64,000 bases of DNA from the NCBI RefSeq assembly GCF_003967515.1, contig NZ_BIFQ01000001.1, positions 2,790,001 to 2,854,000 on the forward strand, given 5' to 3'. The first letter of the stretch is position 1. Each line of letters starts with the position of its first letter. The notes under the pieces were generated by a model. That model searched no databases. It was not told the origin of the DNA and saw nothing but the letters and a program-made list of their open reading frames with translations. Shown here in pieces: positions 53,863 through 62,560 of this stretch. The position numbers and the translations under genes are program-made. Source of the DNA: Dictyobacter aurantiacus (GTDB taxonomy: Bacteria > Chloroflexota > Ktedonobacteria > Ktedonobacterales > Ktedonobacteraceae).

Positions 53863-54507
53863 TTAAAACAGGGATAATTGCTGGGGGGGTGGCTCCTCTT
53901 CACGCTTCTTCTGCACAACCGCTTTGGCCGGCTGTTCAGCCGCCATACGCTCGGCTTCGGCCATGATTAATGGTATCTTCTTGAAGTCCTCGCGGATAGC
54001 ATCTTTCGTACTGGGATTGCGTAGGCCGGCGGCCGGGTGGAACATAGGGATGCAAATGCGCCCATCTTTTTTACGGGCTCGACCATGGATAGCGCTGATT
54101 CGCTCTGAGCCGAAAAATTTGGCCATTGAAAAGCGGCCCAGGGTAACTATGACCTGTGGATTGATCGCGGCTATCTGACGGTCCAGATAATCGCTGCAGG
54201 CGGCCATTTCATCTGGTTCGGGGTCGCGGTTATTAGGGGGACGGCATTTTACCACATTGGTAATAAAAACGTCTGAACGTTTCAGGTTAATACTTGCGAG
54301 TAAGGAATCTAAAAATTGTCCTGCCTGTCCAACGAATGGGCGTGCTTGCATATCTTCGTGATAGCCGGGGCCCTCACCGATAAACATCACCTTTGCGGTA
54401 GGACTCCCCTCGCCTGGTACCGCCTTGTTACGGCCCTGGCAGAGTCTACACCGGGCACAAGTAGACACCTCTACCGCAATCTCTTGCAGGATTTCCTCTG
54501 ACGACAT
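53863..54507 (-). CDS. type-4 uracil-DNA glycosylase (Fe-S)
   Basis: Removes uracil from DNA. The 214-residue protein has the family motif GEGPGYHEDMQARPFVGQAG, 4Fe-4S ligands Cys17, Cys20, Cys88 and Cys104, and FHPAA near 158. The last residues, QQLSLF, match the sliding-clamp-binding motif (QLxLF), which would tether the enzyme to the replication clamp. Preceded by a Pro/Glu-rich linker. It follows pnp divergently oriented? No: both read leftward, udg after pnp's terminator. Confidence 0.93.
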   Translation of the reverse strand: MSSEEILQEIAVEVSTCARCRLCQGRNKAVPGEGSPTAKVMFIGEGPGYHEDMQARPFVGQAGQFLDSLLASINLKRSDVFITNVVKCRPPNNRDPEPDEMAACSDYLDRQIAAINPQVIVTLGRFSMAKFFGSERISAIHGRARKKDGRICIPMFHPAAGLRNPSTKDAIREDFKKIPLIMAEAERMAAEQPAKAVVQKKREEEPPPQQLSLF

Positions 54508-54557
54508 GGCAGTTTTACCCCTTTTGAAAGTGTTGATAAAAATACCGAGGCCTGAAC

Positions 54558-54592
54558 AAGATAAGGCGACCAGCAGGGGTCGCCTTATCTTT
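54558..54592 (-). terminator. pnp terminator
   Basis: 14-bp perfect stem (AAGATAAGGCGACC and its complement) with a 7-nt loop in the spacer between pnp and udg, 24 bp past the pnp stop on the minus strand. Confidence 0.7.
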
Positions 54593-54615
54593 TGTGTTTT
54601 TAAAATGTGATTATC

Positions 54616-57054
54616 TTACCAGCGGCGATCTGGACGCTGACCGTAGTTATCGCGGCGTGGGCCACTGGGATTGCGCTGGCCACCTCCAGGTCCGCCCATT
54701 GGGCGGCGCTGGCCAAAGCCACCACCGGAGCCACGATCACCACCATAGCTGCCGCCGCGTGAGCCGCCGTTATCACGGTCATAGCCACCACGATCGCGGC
54801 CACCACCACCCATACCATAGCCGCCACGGTCACCACCGTAGTTGCTACGGCCACCGCCATCGCGATCACGCGAGCCATAGCCGCCACGACCGCCACCGCC
54901 AGGACCGCCACGACCACCACCGCGGCTACCGCGATCCTGATCCATTTCGGCCTGGGTAGGCATCTCACCGCTCAATGCGGCGCGTCGAGAAAGATTGACG
55001 CGCCCCTGTCCATCGACTTCAATCACCATGACGGTGATCTCGTCGCCGATAGAGACCACGTCTTCCGGTCTCATCACCTGGTAATCGGCCAGCTGCGAGG
55101 TACGTACCAGACCCTCTTTACCGGGCAGGATCTCTACGAAGCAGCCGAAATCGACGATGCGGCGTACAGTACCGGTATAGATGTGGCCAACCTCGACCTC
55201 TTCGGTCAGGGCACGTACCGCATCCATCGCGTGCTGCATCGACTCTCCGGAGACGGCCGAGATATTCACCGAGCCATCATCCTCGATATCGAGCTTAGCG
55301 CCACTGTCTTCCTGAATCTTGCGGATGGTTTTTCCGCCTGGTCCGATGACAGCGCCGATCTTATCGGGATTGATCTTGATGGTCTGGATGCGGGGGGCGA
55401 ATTCAGACAGCTCCTCACGGGGTGCATCGATGGCGTCGAGCATCTTCTCCATGATGAACATACGACCTTCGCGTGCCTGCTCCAGCGCCTTGGACATAAT
55501 CTCGTAGGTGATACCTTTAACCTTGATGTCCATCTGCAGGGCAGTGACACCATCGGCGGTACCGGCTACCTTGAAGTCCATATCGCCCAGGGCATCTTCG
55601 ATTCCCTGAATGTCGCTCATGACAGCCCATTTGCCTTCACGCTCACCTTCACCTGTGATCAGGCCCATCGCCACACCGGCGACCGGGGCGTGAATGGGAA
55701 CACCGGCATCCATCAGCGCCAGTGTGGTGCCGCAGACCGAGCCCATCGAGGTCGAGCCATTGGACGACAGTACGTCCGAAACGGCGCGAATCGTATATGG
55801 GAACTCGCTCTGTGAAGGAATGATCGCGGAGATGGCGCGTTCCGCCAGGGCACCATGACCAATCTCACGACGGCCAGGGCCACGCAGGGGCTTGCTCTCA
55901 CCGGTTGAATACGGGGGGAAGTTGTAGTGGTGCATGAAGCGCTTATTCTCATTGGCGGCCAGTCCATCAAGCACCTGCTCGTCTCCTGGTGAACCAAGGG
56001 TAATGACGCTCAAGACCTGTGTCTGTCCACGGGTGAAAATAGCCGAACCATGTGTGCGTGGCAGCAGGCCAACCTCACAGCTAATCGGGCGAATGGTTTT
56101 CAGATCGCGGCCATCGGGACGCTGCCCGTTGTCCAGAATATTGCTGCGTACATACGCTTTGAGCTCTTTTTCGTAGAAGGTGATAACTTCCTTCAAACGC
56201 TCGGGATACTCCTCGCTGAACGCGGCGACCAGCTCTTCCTGAACCAGGCTTAACGCGGCAGAACGAGCCGTCTTATCTGGATTGTTGACAGCTGCATCGA
56301 AGCGTGGGCGTACAAACTCCGCTACCTTCGCCTGCAATTCTGTATCGACGGGGGGCGCTGTAAATGGACGCTTGGCCCGATTCACGGCCTGCACCAGCTT
56401 CTCCTGCATTTTGATGATGTCTTGCAGACTCTCTTGTCCGAAGCGAACTGCTTCCAGCATCATCTCTTCCGGCAACTCTTTCGCGCCAGCCTCAACCATC
56501 ATGACCGCGTCGGCGGTACCAGCGATGGCGAGATCCAATTTACTCTGCTCCATCTGGGATTCGAGTGGATTGATCACAAACTGATCATCGATATATCCAA
56601 CGCGCACGGCACCAACGGGGCCTGCGAAGGGAATATCAGATACGCTCAGCGCGGCGGATGCGCCAACAATACCGAGAATATCATAATCGTTTTCCTGATC
56701 GGCAGAGAGAACGGTGATCACAATCTGGACGTCGTTGCGGTAACCTTTGGGGAAGAGAGGGCGGAGAGGGCGATCGGCGAGGCGACAGGAGAGAATGGCA
56801 TGTTCAGTTGCACGGCCTTCACGTTTAATAAAACCACCAGGGATCTTACCTGCAGCGTACATACGCTCTTCTACATCAACAGTTAGTGGGAAAAAGTCAA
56901 TACCTTCACGAGGCTCGTCACTGCCTACCACAGTTGCCAGTATTACGGTATCTCCGTAGCGCAACAACACTGCGCCACTACTCTGTTCTGCTACCCTGCC
57001 GGTCTCTATGCTCATTACCCGACCGCCGATAACAGCTTCTTGACGGTGAATCAT
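54616..57054 (-). CDS. pnp: polynucleotide phosphorylase with an RGG-type tail
   Basis: Phosphorolytic 3'-5' exoribonuclease, 812 residues. Two RNase PH domains ([49 protein letters not shown]), KH domain ([16 protein letters not shown]) and S1 domain ([20 protein letters not shown]), then from ~705 an unusual ~107-residue tail of Gly, Arg, Tyr, Asp repeats ([19 protein letters not shown]...). Tail sequence resembles eukaryotic RGG RNA-binding regions. ATG 57054 has GGAGGAAAT upstream. It follows rpsO, as in many bacteria, across a 352-bp spacer. Confidence 0.95.
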   Translation of the reverse strand: MIHRQEAVIGGRVMSIETGRVAEQSSGAVLLRYGDTVILATVVGSDEPREGIDFFPLTVDVEERMYAAGKIPGGFIKREGRATEHAILSCRLADRPLRPLFPKGYRNDVQIVITVLSADQENDYDILGIVGASAALSVSDIPFAGPVGAVRVGYIDDQFVINPLESQMEQSKLDLAIAGTADAVMMVEAGAKELPEEMMLEAVRFGQESLQDIIKMQEKLVQAVNRAKRPFTAPPVDTELQAKVAEFVRPRFDAAVNNPDKTARSAALSLVQEELVAAFSEEYPERLKEVITFYEKELKAYVRSNILDNGQRPDGRDLKTIRPISCEVGLLPRTHGSAIFTRGQTQVLSVITLGSPGDEQVLDGLAANENKRFMHHYNFPPYSTGESKPLRGPGRREIGHGALAERAISAIIPSQSEFPYTIRAVSDVLSSNGSTSMGSVCGTTLALMDAGVPIHAPVAGVAMGLITGEGEREGKWAVMSDIQGIEDALGDMDFKVAGTADGVTALQMDIKVKGITYEIMSKALEQAREGRMFIMEKMLDAIDAPREELSEFAPRIQTIKINPDKIGAVIGPGGKTIRKIQEDSGAKLDIEDDGSVNISAVSGESMQHAMDAVRALTEEVEVGHIYTGTVRRIVDFGCFVEILPGKEGLVRTSQLADYQVMRPEDVVSIGDEITVMVIEVDGQGRVNLSRRAALSGEMPTQAEMDQDRGSRGGGRGGPGGGGRGGYGSRDRDGGGRSNYGGDRGGYGMGGGGRDRGGYDRDNGGSRGGSYGGDRGSGGGFGQRRPMGGPGGGQRNPSGPRRDNYGQRPDRRW

Positions 57055-57406
57055 ATTTCCTCCGATAAATGGCACCCTATTCTATGCTCTGTCCTGGAAT
57101 CTTTGCTGAGAGCCTATCACATCCCATACTACGTAAAACTGGGTGCAGTTCTTCTTTACTTATAAGGGTACAATTTTGCGTGCAATCGCACTTATACATG
57201 CATCTGTTCGTTGTGGTTTGATCCCTGATACTCTGTCACTAACTCTCTGTGGGGGAATGAAAACCCTTGTCTTCTAACTCTCTCGTTCGTCTCGTTTCTC
57301 TCTAACAACTCTCGGATTGGATGCAGCGGAGAAAAATGGAGCAGCGGTCGGGCATACGTACGGCGCTCGCCATGCTGCGCCGACCGCATCCACAGCAACC
57401 TCAAAT
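57055..57406 (-). other. rpsO-pnp spacer
   Basis: 352 bp with no gene. Minus strand GGTCGG/CCGACC arms just after rpsO could form the RNase III-type hairpin found between rpsO and pnp in other bacteria; a TATAAG near 57194 is a possible pnp promoter, weak. Confidence 0.4.
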
Positions 57407-57694
57407 TTACTTTTGTGCGCCCAGTTTGACGCGGATACCCAGTTTAGCAACCAACGCGCGATAGCGCTCCGGGCTTTTCTTACTGAGATAGGTAAGCAGG
57501 CGTCGGCGCTGGCCAACTAGCATGCGCAGGCCCCGGTGTGAATGGAGGTCGTGCTTATGAACCTTTAAATGCTCTGAAAGCTGATTAATGCGGTGTGTCA
57601 AAATTGAGATCTGAACTTCAGGAGAACCGGTGTCGGTCTCATGGACACGGGAATCAGCAATGATCTCTGTTTTTTCTTCAACAGTCAATGCCAC
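57407..57694 (-). CDS. rpsO: 30S ribosomal protein S15
   Basis: 95-residue S15, a 16S rRNA-binding protein of the small subunit platform. [53 protein letters not shown] is the family core. Standard length. Followed by pnp, preceded by a good promoter at 57816. Confidence 0.98.
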   Translation of the reverse strand: MALTVEEKTEIIADSRVHETDTGSPEVQISILTHRINQLSEHLKVHKHDLHSHRGLRMLVGQRRRLLTYLSKKSPERYRALVAKLGIRVKLGAQK

Positions 57695-57815
57695 GTTTCT
57701 AAATCACCTCCAATGTAATGTGGGTGGAAAAAAGATGCTTCCTGTGCTCAGATTGCTTTGTGCATGGCAATGCTTATACATTCTGAGTGATGCGGAAGTA
57801 GTTGTATACGTTCGC

Positions 57816-57844
57816 ATTATAGCATGGATGCCTCAAGGGCGCAA
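57816..57844 (-). promoter_or_regulatory. promoter for rpsO
   Basis: Minus strand TTGCGC (57839-57844), 17-bp spacer, TATAAT (57816-57821), ~120 bp before the rpsO start. Confidence 0.65.
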
Positions 57845-57898
57845 TCAATGACTTCCCTGCGGGCGTTTTCATGCGTTACGCTGCTCTACGTAAGGAAA

Positions 57899-57939
57899 GG
57901 CACCTCCCCGACATGCTATTAGGCAGGTGGTGAGGTGCC
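57899..57939 (-). terminator. terminator after rplL
   Basis: GGCACCTC/GAGGTGCC stem with a long internal loop and a weak T-rich trail on the minus strand, 15 bp past the rplL stop. Confidence 0.65.
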
Positions 57940-57954
57940 CTGGCGGGAAAAGTC

Positions 57955-58338
57955 TTACTTAACGGTAACTTTAGCGCCAGCTTCTGCCAGTTTGGCAGCG
58001 ATTTTGTCGGCCTCTTCGCGAGAGACGCCCTCTTTGATGGCCTTTGGAGCCTCGTCAACAACGGCTTTCGCCTCTTTCAGGCCCAGGCCTGTCAGCTCGC
58101 GAACAACTTTGATGACATTGATCTTGTTGGCGCCGACCTCGGTCAGGATGGCGTCGAACTCGGTCTTCTCTTCAGCAGCGGCGGCTGGAGCAGCCTCACC
58201 GGCGGCGGCGACAGGAGCAGCGGCGGCGGCGACGGGAGCGGCGCTTACACCCCATTTGTCCTGCAGGGTTTTGGTCAGCTCAACGAGCTCGAGTACGTTT
58301 AACTTCTCAATTTCAGCGATGATATCTTGTACAGCCAT
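57955..58338 (-). CDS. rplL: 50S ribosomal protein L7/L12
   Basis: 127-residue stalk protein that recruits translation GTPases. N-terminal dimer domain ([23 protein letters not shown]), an Ala-rich hinge (~36-58) and a C-terminal domain ([44 protein letters not shown]). Directly follows rplJ. Confidence 0.98.
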   Translation of the reverse strand: MAVQDIIAEIEKLNVLELVELTKTLQDKWGVSAAPVAAAAAPVAAAGEAAPAAAAEEKTEFDAILTEVGANKINVIKVVRELTGLGLKEAKAVVDEAPKAIKEGVSREEADKIAAKLAEAGAKVTVK

Positions 58339-58354
58339 GGTTGGTTCCTCCTAA

Positions 58355-58894
58355 TTATTCAGCGGTTGCTCCGCTATTGAGTTGTTCTGAATGTGCTTGT
58401 AGCACATAACAAAGATCGCGTAATGGTGCTGTGAACAGGCCGTACGCGCTGGCCAGTGGTCCCTGTATGGTACCAACGACTTCCGCTTTCGACTGGTCTT
58501 TGCCACCTTTGATTTTGCTAATGCCTTCAACTTCCTGGGCCGTCAATGAACGACCACCAAGAATGGCAGACTTGAGAACTGCAACCCTCGAGGTACTGAG
58601 GTAGTCGGTGACAGCTTTCGTGGCAGCAACTTCGTCGTCATACCCGAAGGCGACGGCGGTCTGACCGTTGAAGATCTTATTATCGACGCCGGTCATCTGG
58701 TTGCGCTCAGCGGCGATACGCAGAAGGGTGTTTTTCGCGATCTGGAACTCCACCTTCGCGGCGCGCATCTTTTTACGCAGCTCGTTCATATCCTTTACGC
58801 TCAGACCTTGCGTCTGAACCAGGATAGCGATCGATGAGCGACCCAGTTTGTCTGTCAGCTCCTCAATTTTACCTGCTTTTGCCTCTGTTGGCAT
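58355..58894 (-). CDS. rplJ: 50S ribosomal protein L10
   Basis: 179-residue L10, base of the L7/L12 stalk. LTDKLGRSSIAILVQTQGLSVKDMNELRKKMR, VEFQIAKNTLLRIA and a C-terminal helix for L12 dimers (LCYVLQAHSEQL). Its leader (58895 to ~59250) carries an attenuator-like hairpin, in line with the autoregulated L10 operon. Confidence 0.97.
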   Translation of the reverse strand: MPTEAKAGKIEELTDKLGRSSIAILVQTQGLSVKDMNELRKKMRAAKVEFQIAKNTLLRIAAERNQMTGVDNKIFNGQTAVAFGYDDEVAATKAVTDYLSTSRVAVLKSAILGGRSLTAQEVEGISKIKGGKDQSKAEVVGTIQGPLASAYGLFTAPLRDLCYVLQAHSEQLNSGATAE

Positions 58895-59250
58895 AAGGTG
58901 CTCTCCTCCTTTCCTGGAATGGTTGTTGCTTTGATCAATCTTCGGCCAGTTTAAACAGCTGGCTAGCCGTTTGTGGCCGGAGAGTCAATCTGTACTCTGT
59001 ATAAAGGGCAATAAAAATGCCTTCGATAAACACCGAAGGCCGGGAGAGAACCTCTATTCTGTTGCGGACTCACTCGTACTCTGAGATAGAAATACGCTCG
59101 TTGCCGTATGACGCGGCTTCGCATGAGCTGGCGAATAGTTATCTCCTCGGCAAGTCGATCTTAAAGAAAGATCGCTTAAGTGCTTTGCAGCACGCTTGCT
59201 GTCTTCGGTGATGAATACATTCATCTGGAAATTATGTGTTTTTACACAGC
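58895..59250 (-). promoter_or_regulatory. rplJ-rplL leader with attenuator
   Basis: A ~355-nt leader between promoter and rplJ. It includes the terminator-like hairpin at 59011-59041. The folded part presumably contains the L10 binding site (L10-leader), although I did not align it to a family model. Confidence 0.5.
59011..59041 (-). terminator. attenuator-like hairpin in rplJ leader
   Basis: Minus strand GCCTTCG/CGAAGGC stem (59019-59025 with 59034-59040) followed at once by TTTTTAT. It stands ~115 nt before rplJ and would end the transcript early when formed. Confidence 0.6.
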
Positions 59251-59256
59251 CTCACT

Positions 59257-59285
59257 ATAATATCACAGCGTTTACACTTTGTAAA
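59257..59285 (-). promoter_or_regulatory. promoter for rplJ-rplL
   Basis: Minus strand TTTACA (59280-59285), 17-bp spacer, TATTAT (59257-59262). Confidence 0.6.
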
Positions 59286-59328
59286 CTCCCCAATTTCACC
59301 GCCTTCGGCGGTGAAATTGGGGAGTTTA
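59282..59328. repeat. hairpin, 22-bp stem, TTC loop
   Basis: Arms 59282-59303 and 59307-59328, tip CCGCC-TTC-GGCGG. The -35 of the rplJ promoter falls in its left arm. Confidence 0.85.
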
Positions 59329-59329
59329 A

Positions 59330-59406
59330 TTTTTTATGACAACGTAGGGAATGAAACACACGGCGCACGGCGCCGTGTGTTTCATTCCCTACGTTGTCAT
59401 AAAAAA
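59330..59406. repeat. hairpin, 37-bp stem
   Basis: Perfect arms 59330-59366 and 59370-59406, tip GCGC-ACG-GCGC. Its right-arm sequence (GTGTGTTTCATTCCCTACG) recurs in each unit of the tandem array that follows. Confidence 0.92.
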
Positions 59407-59432
59407 GGGATAGATGGCCAGGCGCATGTGAT

Positions 59433-59640
59433 AGGGGATGTGGCAAAACATGGCGCCAGCGCTGTGTGTTTCATTCCCCACGTTGTCATGAAAAAGGGCA
59501 AATATACAACCTCATTTAAATATAGGGGATGTGGCAAAACATGGCGCCAGCGCTGTGTGTTTCATTCCCTACGTTGTCATGAAAAAGGGCAAATATACAA
59601 CCTCATTTAAATATAGGGGATGTGGCAAAACATGGCGCTC
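59433..59640 (+). repeat. 91-bp tandem direct repeat
   Basis: Units start (AGGGGATGTGGCAAAACATG) at 59433, 59524 and 59615; the first two are full and nearly identical, the third is cut after ~25 bp, where it becomes the left arm of the next hairpin. Each unit contains the right-arm sequence of the hairpin at 59330-59406. Confidence 0.88.
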
Positions 59641-59674
59641 AGCGCCATGTTTTGCCACATCCCCTATATTTAAA
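59606..59674. repeat. hairpin, 34-bp stem
   Basis: Perfect arms 59606-59639 and 59641-59674 about base 59640; the left arm is the start of the third array unit. Both arms carry GGGGATGTGGCAAAACATGG or its complement. Confidence 0.88.
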
Positions 59675-59702
59675 AGGGGGCGGGCGCGAAGCGCCCGCCC
59701 CC
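59672..59702 (-). terminator. terminator after rplA
   Basis: Minus strand 12-bp GC stem (GGGGGGCGGGCGC-type with TTC loop) followed by TTTTAAAT; ~26 bp past the rplA stop. It separates rplKA from rplJL. Confidence 0.75.
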
Positions 59703-59727
59703 CCACCGCCTGCGGCGGAAAAAAGAG

Positions 59728-60444
59728 TTATGCCTGTGGCTTCAGAGCCGTCGCAGACGCTACTTCCAGACGAATGCTAGGCGACATCGTCGACGTCAAA
59801 ACCACACTCTTCACATAAGTACCTTTGGCACCGGATGGGCGTGAGCGCACAACCGCATCCATGATGGATGAAATGTTCTGCATCAACGCCTCTTCGCTGA
59901 ACGAAAGCTTGCCAGCGGGAATGTGCAGCAAGGCGGTGCGGTCGACTTTAAATTCGACACGACCAGCTTTAACGTCGCGAATGGTTTTGGCCAGGTCAAA
60001 GGTAATGGTGCCAGCTTTTGGACTTGGCATCAGGCCCCGGGGTCCCAGCTTTCTACCGAGACGACCAACTTTACCCATCACGTCGGGGGTAGCGATGGCT
60101 ACATCAAAGCCCAGCCAGTCGCCCTCGATCTGCTTGATGAGGTCATCAAGGCCAACAATATCAGCTCCAGCGGCCTCTGCTTCGGCCACCTTCTCGCCCT
60201 GCGTGAAGACCAGCACTTTTACCTCTTTACCGGTGCCAGCGGGCAGCATGGCTACTCCGCGCACCATCTGATCAGCGTGGCGTGGATCGACACCAAGCTT
60301 CATGTGGACTTCGACGGTCGGGTCGAACTTTGTATAGTTAAGCTTTTTGAGGAGTGAAACAGCTTCTTGTGGCTGGTACAGCTTCTCGGAATCGACCAGC
60401 TTGGCCGCTTCCAGGTATTTTTTTCCGTGTGTTTTTGTTGCCAT
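59728..60444 (-). CDS. rplA: 50S ribosomal protein L1
   Basis: 238-residue L1, which binds 23S rRNA at the E-site stalk. KKYLEAAKLVDSEKLYQPQEAVSLLKKLNYTKFDPTVEVHMKLGVDPRHADQMVRG is the N-terminal core; GPRGLMPSPKAGT and GTYVKSVVLTSTMSPSIRLE follow. ATG 60444 has AAGGAGG ~12 bases upstream; 38 further codons upstream in frame have no L1 similarity. Follows rplK by 52 bp. Confidence 0.97.
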   Translation of the reverse strand: MATKTHGKKYLEAAKLVDSEKLYQPQEAVSLLKKLNYTKFDPTVEVHMKLGVDPRHADQMVRGVAMLPAGTGKEVKVLVFTQGEKVAEAEAAGADIVGLDDLIKQIEGDWLGFDVAIATPDVMGKVGRLGRKLGPRGLMPSPKAGTITFDLAKTIRDVKAGRVEFKVDRTALLHIPAGKLSFSEEALMQNISSIMDAVVRSRPSGAKGTYVKSVVLTSTMSPSIRLEVASATALKPQA

Positions 60445-60496
60445 TATTACGTTGCCCTCCTTGAGGCAATGAACCGCAGTGACTTTCGGGCCGGGT

Positions 60497-60919
60497 CTAC
60501 TCGATGGTGACACCCATGCTACGTGCAGTGCCTTCGATTGTCTTTTCAGCTGCCTCAATCGTGTTAACGTTGAGGTCTTTTATCTTCAGCTCAGCGATCT
60601 CGCGCAGTTTGGCGCGGTTGATGGAGCCAACTTTGGTTTTATTTGGTGTGGGAGAACCGCCCGAGATGCCCGCGGCCGCCTTCAGCAGATCGGGTACCGG
60701 CGGGGTCTTGGTAATGAATGTGAACGAGCGATCCTCGAAAATGGTGATCTCAGCAGGGATGACCATGCCAGTCTGGTCCGCGGTACGTGCGTTGTATTCC
60801 TTACAGAACATCATCAGGTTGATGCCATGAGGACCAAGCGCGGTACCGATTGGAGGCGCTGGGGTTGCTTTCCCGGCCGGGATCTGCAGCTTTACTACAG
60901 CTTTAATACGCTTTGCCAT
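60497..60919 (-). CDS. rplK: 50S ribosomal protein L11
   Basis: 140-residue L11 of the GTPase centre. [34 protein letters not shown], with the C-terminal rRNA-binding domain ([42 protein letters not shown]). Standard length; lies between nusG and rplA. Confidence 0.98.
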   Translation of the reverse strand: MAKRIKAVVKLQIPAGKATPAPPIGTALGPHGINLMMFCKEYNARTADQTGMVIPAEITIFEDRSFTFITKTPPVPDLLKAAAGISGGSPTPNKTKVGSINRAKLREIAELKIKDLNVNTIEAAEKTIEGTARSMGVTIE

Positions 60920-60972
60920 GTTTGTTCTAACTCCTCAAAAATGGGTCTGTCTTTGACTGGTGGATGCTCTGG

Positions 60973-61542
60973 TTAGATTTTTTCTACCTGGAGGAAATCC
61001 AGCACCACCGGAGTCTCACGACCAAAAAACGATACCAGCACAGTCACTTTATTACGATCCATATTAATATCGTTGACGGTGCCAATAAACTCTTCAAATG
61101 GGCCATCTATCACGCGCACGCTCTGGCCTTTGGTGAAGCTGACCTTCGCCTTGGGCTTCTCGGTCTCTTCTGTGACCTGTTTTAAGATCGACCGGACCTC
61201 GTGCTCTTGCAATGGAACGGGGCGTGTCCCAGAACCAACAAAGCTTGTGACTCCAGGCGTGTTACGGACGACATACCAGGCTTCGTCGCTCATAATCATC
61301 TCGACGAGTACGTAGCCGGGAAAAACCTTGCGCTGTACTGTGCGTCGCTGACCCTGTCTAATCTCAACCTCTTCTTCCATCGGAACGATGACACGGAAAA
61401 TTTTGTTTCGCATGTCCATCGACGCGATGCGTGCCTCGAGGTGACTCTTTACTTTATTCTCATAGCCCGAATATGTATGAATTGCATACCAGGCACGTTT
61501 CTCCTCGGGCTGCCTTTTATCACCGGTACGTTCAGTAACCAC
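60973..61542 (-). CDS. nusG: transcription termination/antitermination factor NusG
   Basis: 189-residue NusG. NGN domain (WYAIHTYSGYENKVKSHLEARI, FPGYVLVEMIMSDEAWYVVRNTPGVTSFVG) and KOW (FTKGQSVRVIDGPFEEFIGTVNDIN). Binds RNA polymerase and couples it to ribosomes or Rho. Starts 33 bp after secE. Confidence 0.97.
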   Translation of the reverse strand: MVTERTGDKRQPEEKRAWYAIHTYSGYENKVKSHLEARIASMDMRNKIFRVIVPMEEEVEIRQGQRRTVQRKVFPGYVLVEMIMSDEAWYVVRNTPGVTSFVGSGTRPVPLQEHEVRSILKQVTEETEKPKAKVSFTKGQSVRVIDGPFEEFIGTVNDINMDRNKVTVLVSFFGRETPVVLDFLQVEKI

Positions 61543-61575
61543 GGCATTTCCCCTTATGATTTCCAGGTGACGAAG

Positions 61576-61977
61576 CTACTTACCACCACCGATAATGAGT
61601 AGGAAGAGATGATAAAGCCCAAAATCGACTAAGGATAGGAGCGCTCCGAGAATGGCAGAGATAATCACAACCATAATGGTCATGTTTCTGGCTTCCTCGA
61701 AGGTAGGCCAGGTCACCTTGTAGCGCAGCTCGTAGTATGCGTCATACACAAAGCGACCAATCTGATTATTGCGCGCGCGCGCAAAAAGAGAAGATCCCTT
61801 GGAAGTACGCCGGGCTGCTGTTTTGTTCGCTGACTTCGTAGTGGCAGACTCACGTCGTTCTTCGCGGGCCGAAGTTCTTGTGGTTTTACCTGTCGCTTGC
61901 GCGCGTTCCTGCGGCTTCACTTCAGTTACCTGACTTCGGCTGACATTCTTTCTTCTGTCAGTCATGTTCTTTGCCAC
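61576..61977 (-). CDS. secE: preprotein translocase subunit SecE
   Basis: 133-residue SecE. A long basic, Arg/Thr-rich N-terminus (~1-75) precedes the conserved amphipathic part and single TM (YYELRYKVTWPTFEEARNMTIMVVIISAILGALLSLVDFGLYHLF). Longer than minimal SecE because of the extension. GTG 61977 has AGAAAGG six bases upstream; the TTG two codons earlier overlaps that site, and an ATG four codons later is an alternative. Confidence 0.92.
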   Translation of the reverse strand: MAKNMTDRRKNVSRSQVTEVKPQERAQATGKTTRTSAREERRESATTKSANKTAARRTSKGSSLFARARNNQIGRFVYDAYYELRYKVTWPTFEEARNMTIMVVIISAILGALLSLVDFGLYHLFLLIIGGGK

Positions 61978-62047
61978 GTTCAACCTTTCTGATCAGTAGC
62001 GATCGCACCTAGTTCAACGCACGAGTTGAAGTATACAATCTGCTCTC

Positions 62048-62215
62048 TTACTTGGTCTCACGATGAAGCGCAGGCTCTCGACATGTGTTGCAATACTTCC
62101 GAAGCTCCATGCGCTCGGGGTTATTTTTCTTGTTTTTCGAGGTGGTATAGTTGCGGCTTTTGCAAACGGTGCAAGCCAATGTTACCACGATACGATTCTC
62201 TTTGCTTTTAGCCAT
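62048..62215 (-). CDS. rpmG: 50S ribosomal protein L33
   Basis: A 55-residue zinc-type L33: [38 protein letters not shown] and [13 protein letters not shown], with two CxxC pairs holding zinc. It is too short for a usual ORF cutoff. It lies between tuf and secE, a common position for rpmG in the tuf-secE-nusG cluster. Confidence 0.95.
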   Translation of the reverse strand: MAKSKENRIVVTLACTVCKSRNYTTSKNKKNNPERMELRKYCNTCREPALHRETK

Positions 62216-62253
62216 TTCTCTCTCCGTTTAACGTTTGGGTCTGGCTTGCCGCA

Positions 62254-62460
62254 GGGGTGCAGGGTCCTCCCTGCCGGGGCGTGGGCGAGCATGCCGGGGC
62301 ATACTCAAGTTCCCATAAATCCCTTTCCCCACTCCCAAGAGGGGTGCAGGGTCCTCCCTGCCGGGGTATGAGGTGTCCCCATAATCCTCTTTTCCCCACT
62401 CCCAAGAGGGGTGCAGGGTTCTCCCTGCCGGGGTATGGGGTGTCCCCATACATCCTTTTC
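62254..62460 (-). repeat. dispersed repeat R3, copy d, three tandem units
   Basis: Units starting GGGGTGCAGGGT at 62254, 62341 and 62408 (steps of 87 and 67 bp), each with CTCCCTGCCGGGG then GTCCCCATA or AAGTTCCCATAAA. It occupies the 345-bp tuf-rpmG spacer, on the way of a highly expressed transcript. Confidence 0.8.
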
Positions 62461-62513
62461 CCCGCTCCCAAAGGGAGCGCAAAAGTAAATCTCCAGAATA
62501 GTTATCTAAGACA

Positions 62514-62544
62514 ACTGTGGGCGCAATAACCTTGCGCCCACAGT
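62514..62544 (-). terminator. terminator after tuf
   Basis: 13-bp perfect stem (ACTGTGGGCGCAA and its complement), 5-nt loop, 17 bp past the tuf stop. Confidence 0.65.
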
Positions 62545-62560
62545 GCGTCACTTTATAACC

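Noticed and set aside
54600..54968. Ala/Val-rich frame and His-rich frame near the pnp end
   Set aside because: Shadows of the RGG repeat tail of pnp.
59236..59610. 124-codon plus-strand frame
   Set aside because: Consists of hairpin and tandem repeat DNA with internal duplication.
59433..59640. CRISPR array
   Set aside because: 91-bp units without spacers; clearly a tandem duplication.
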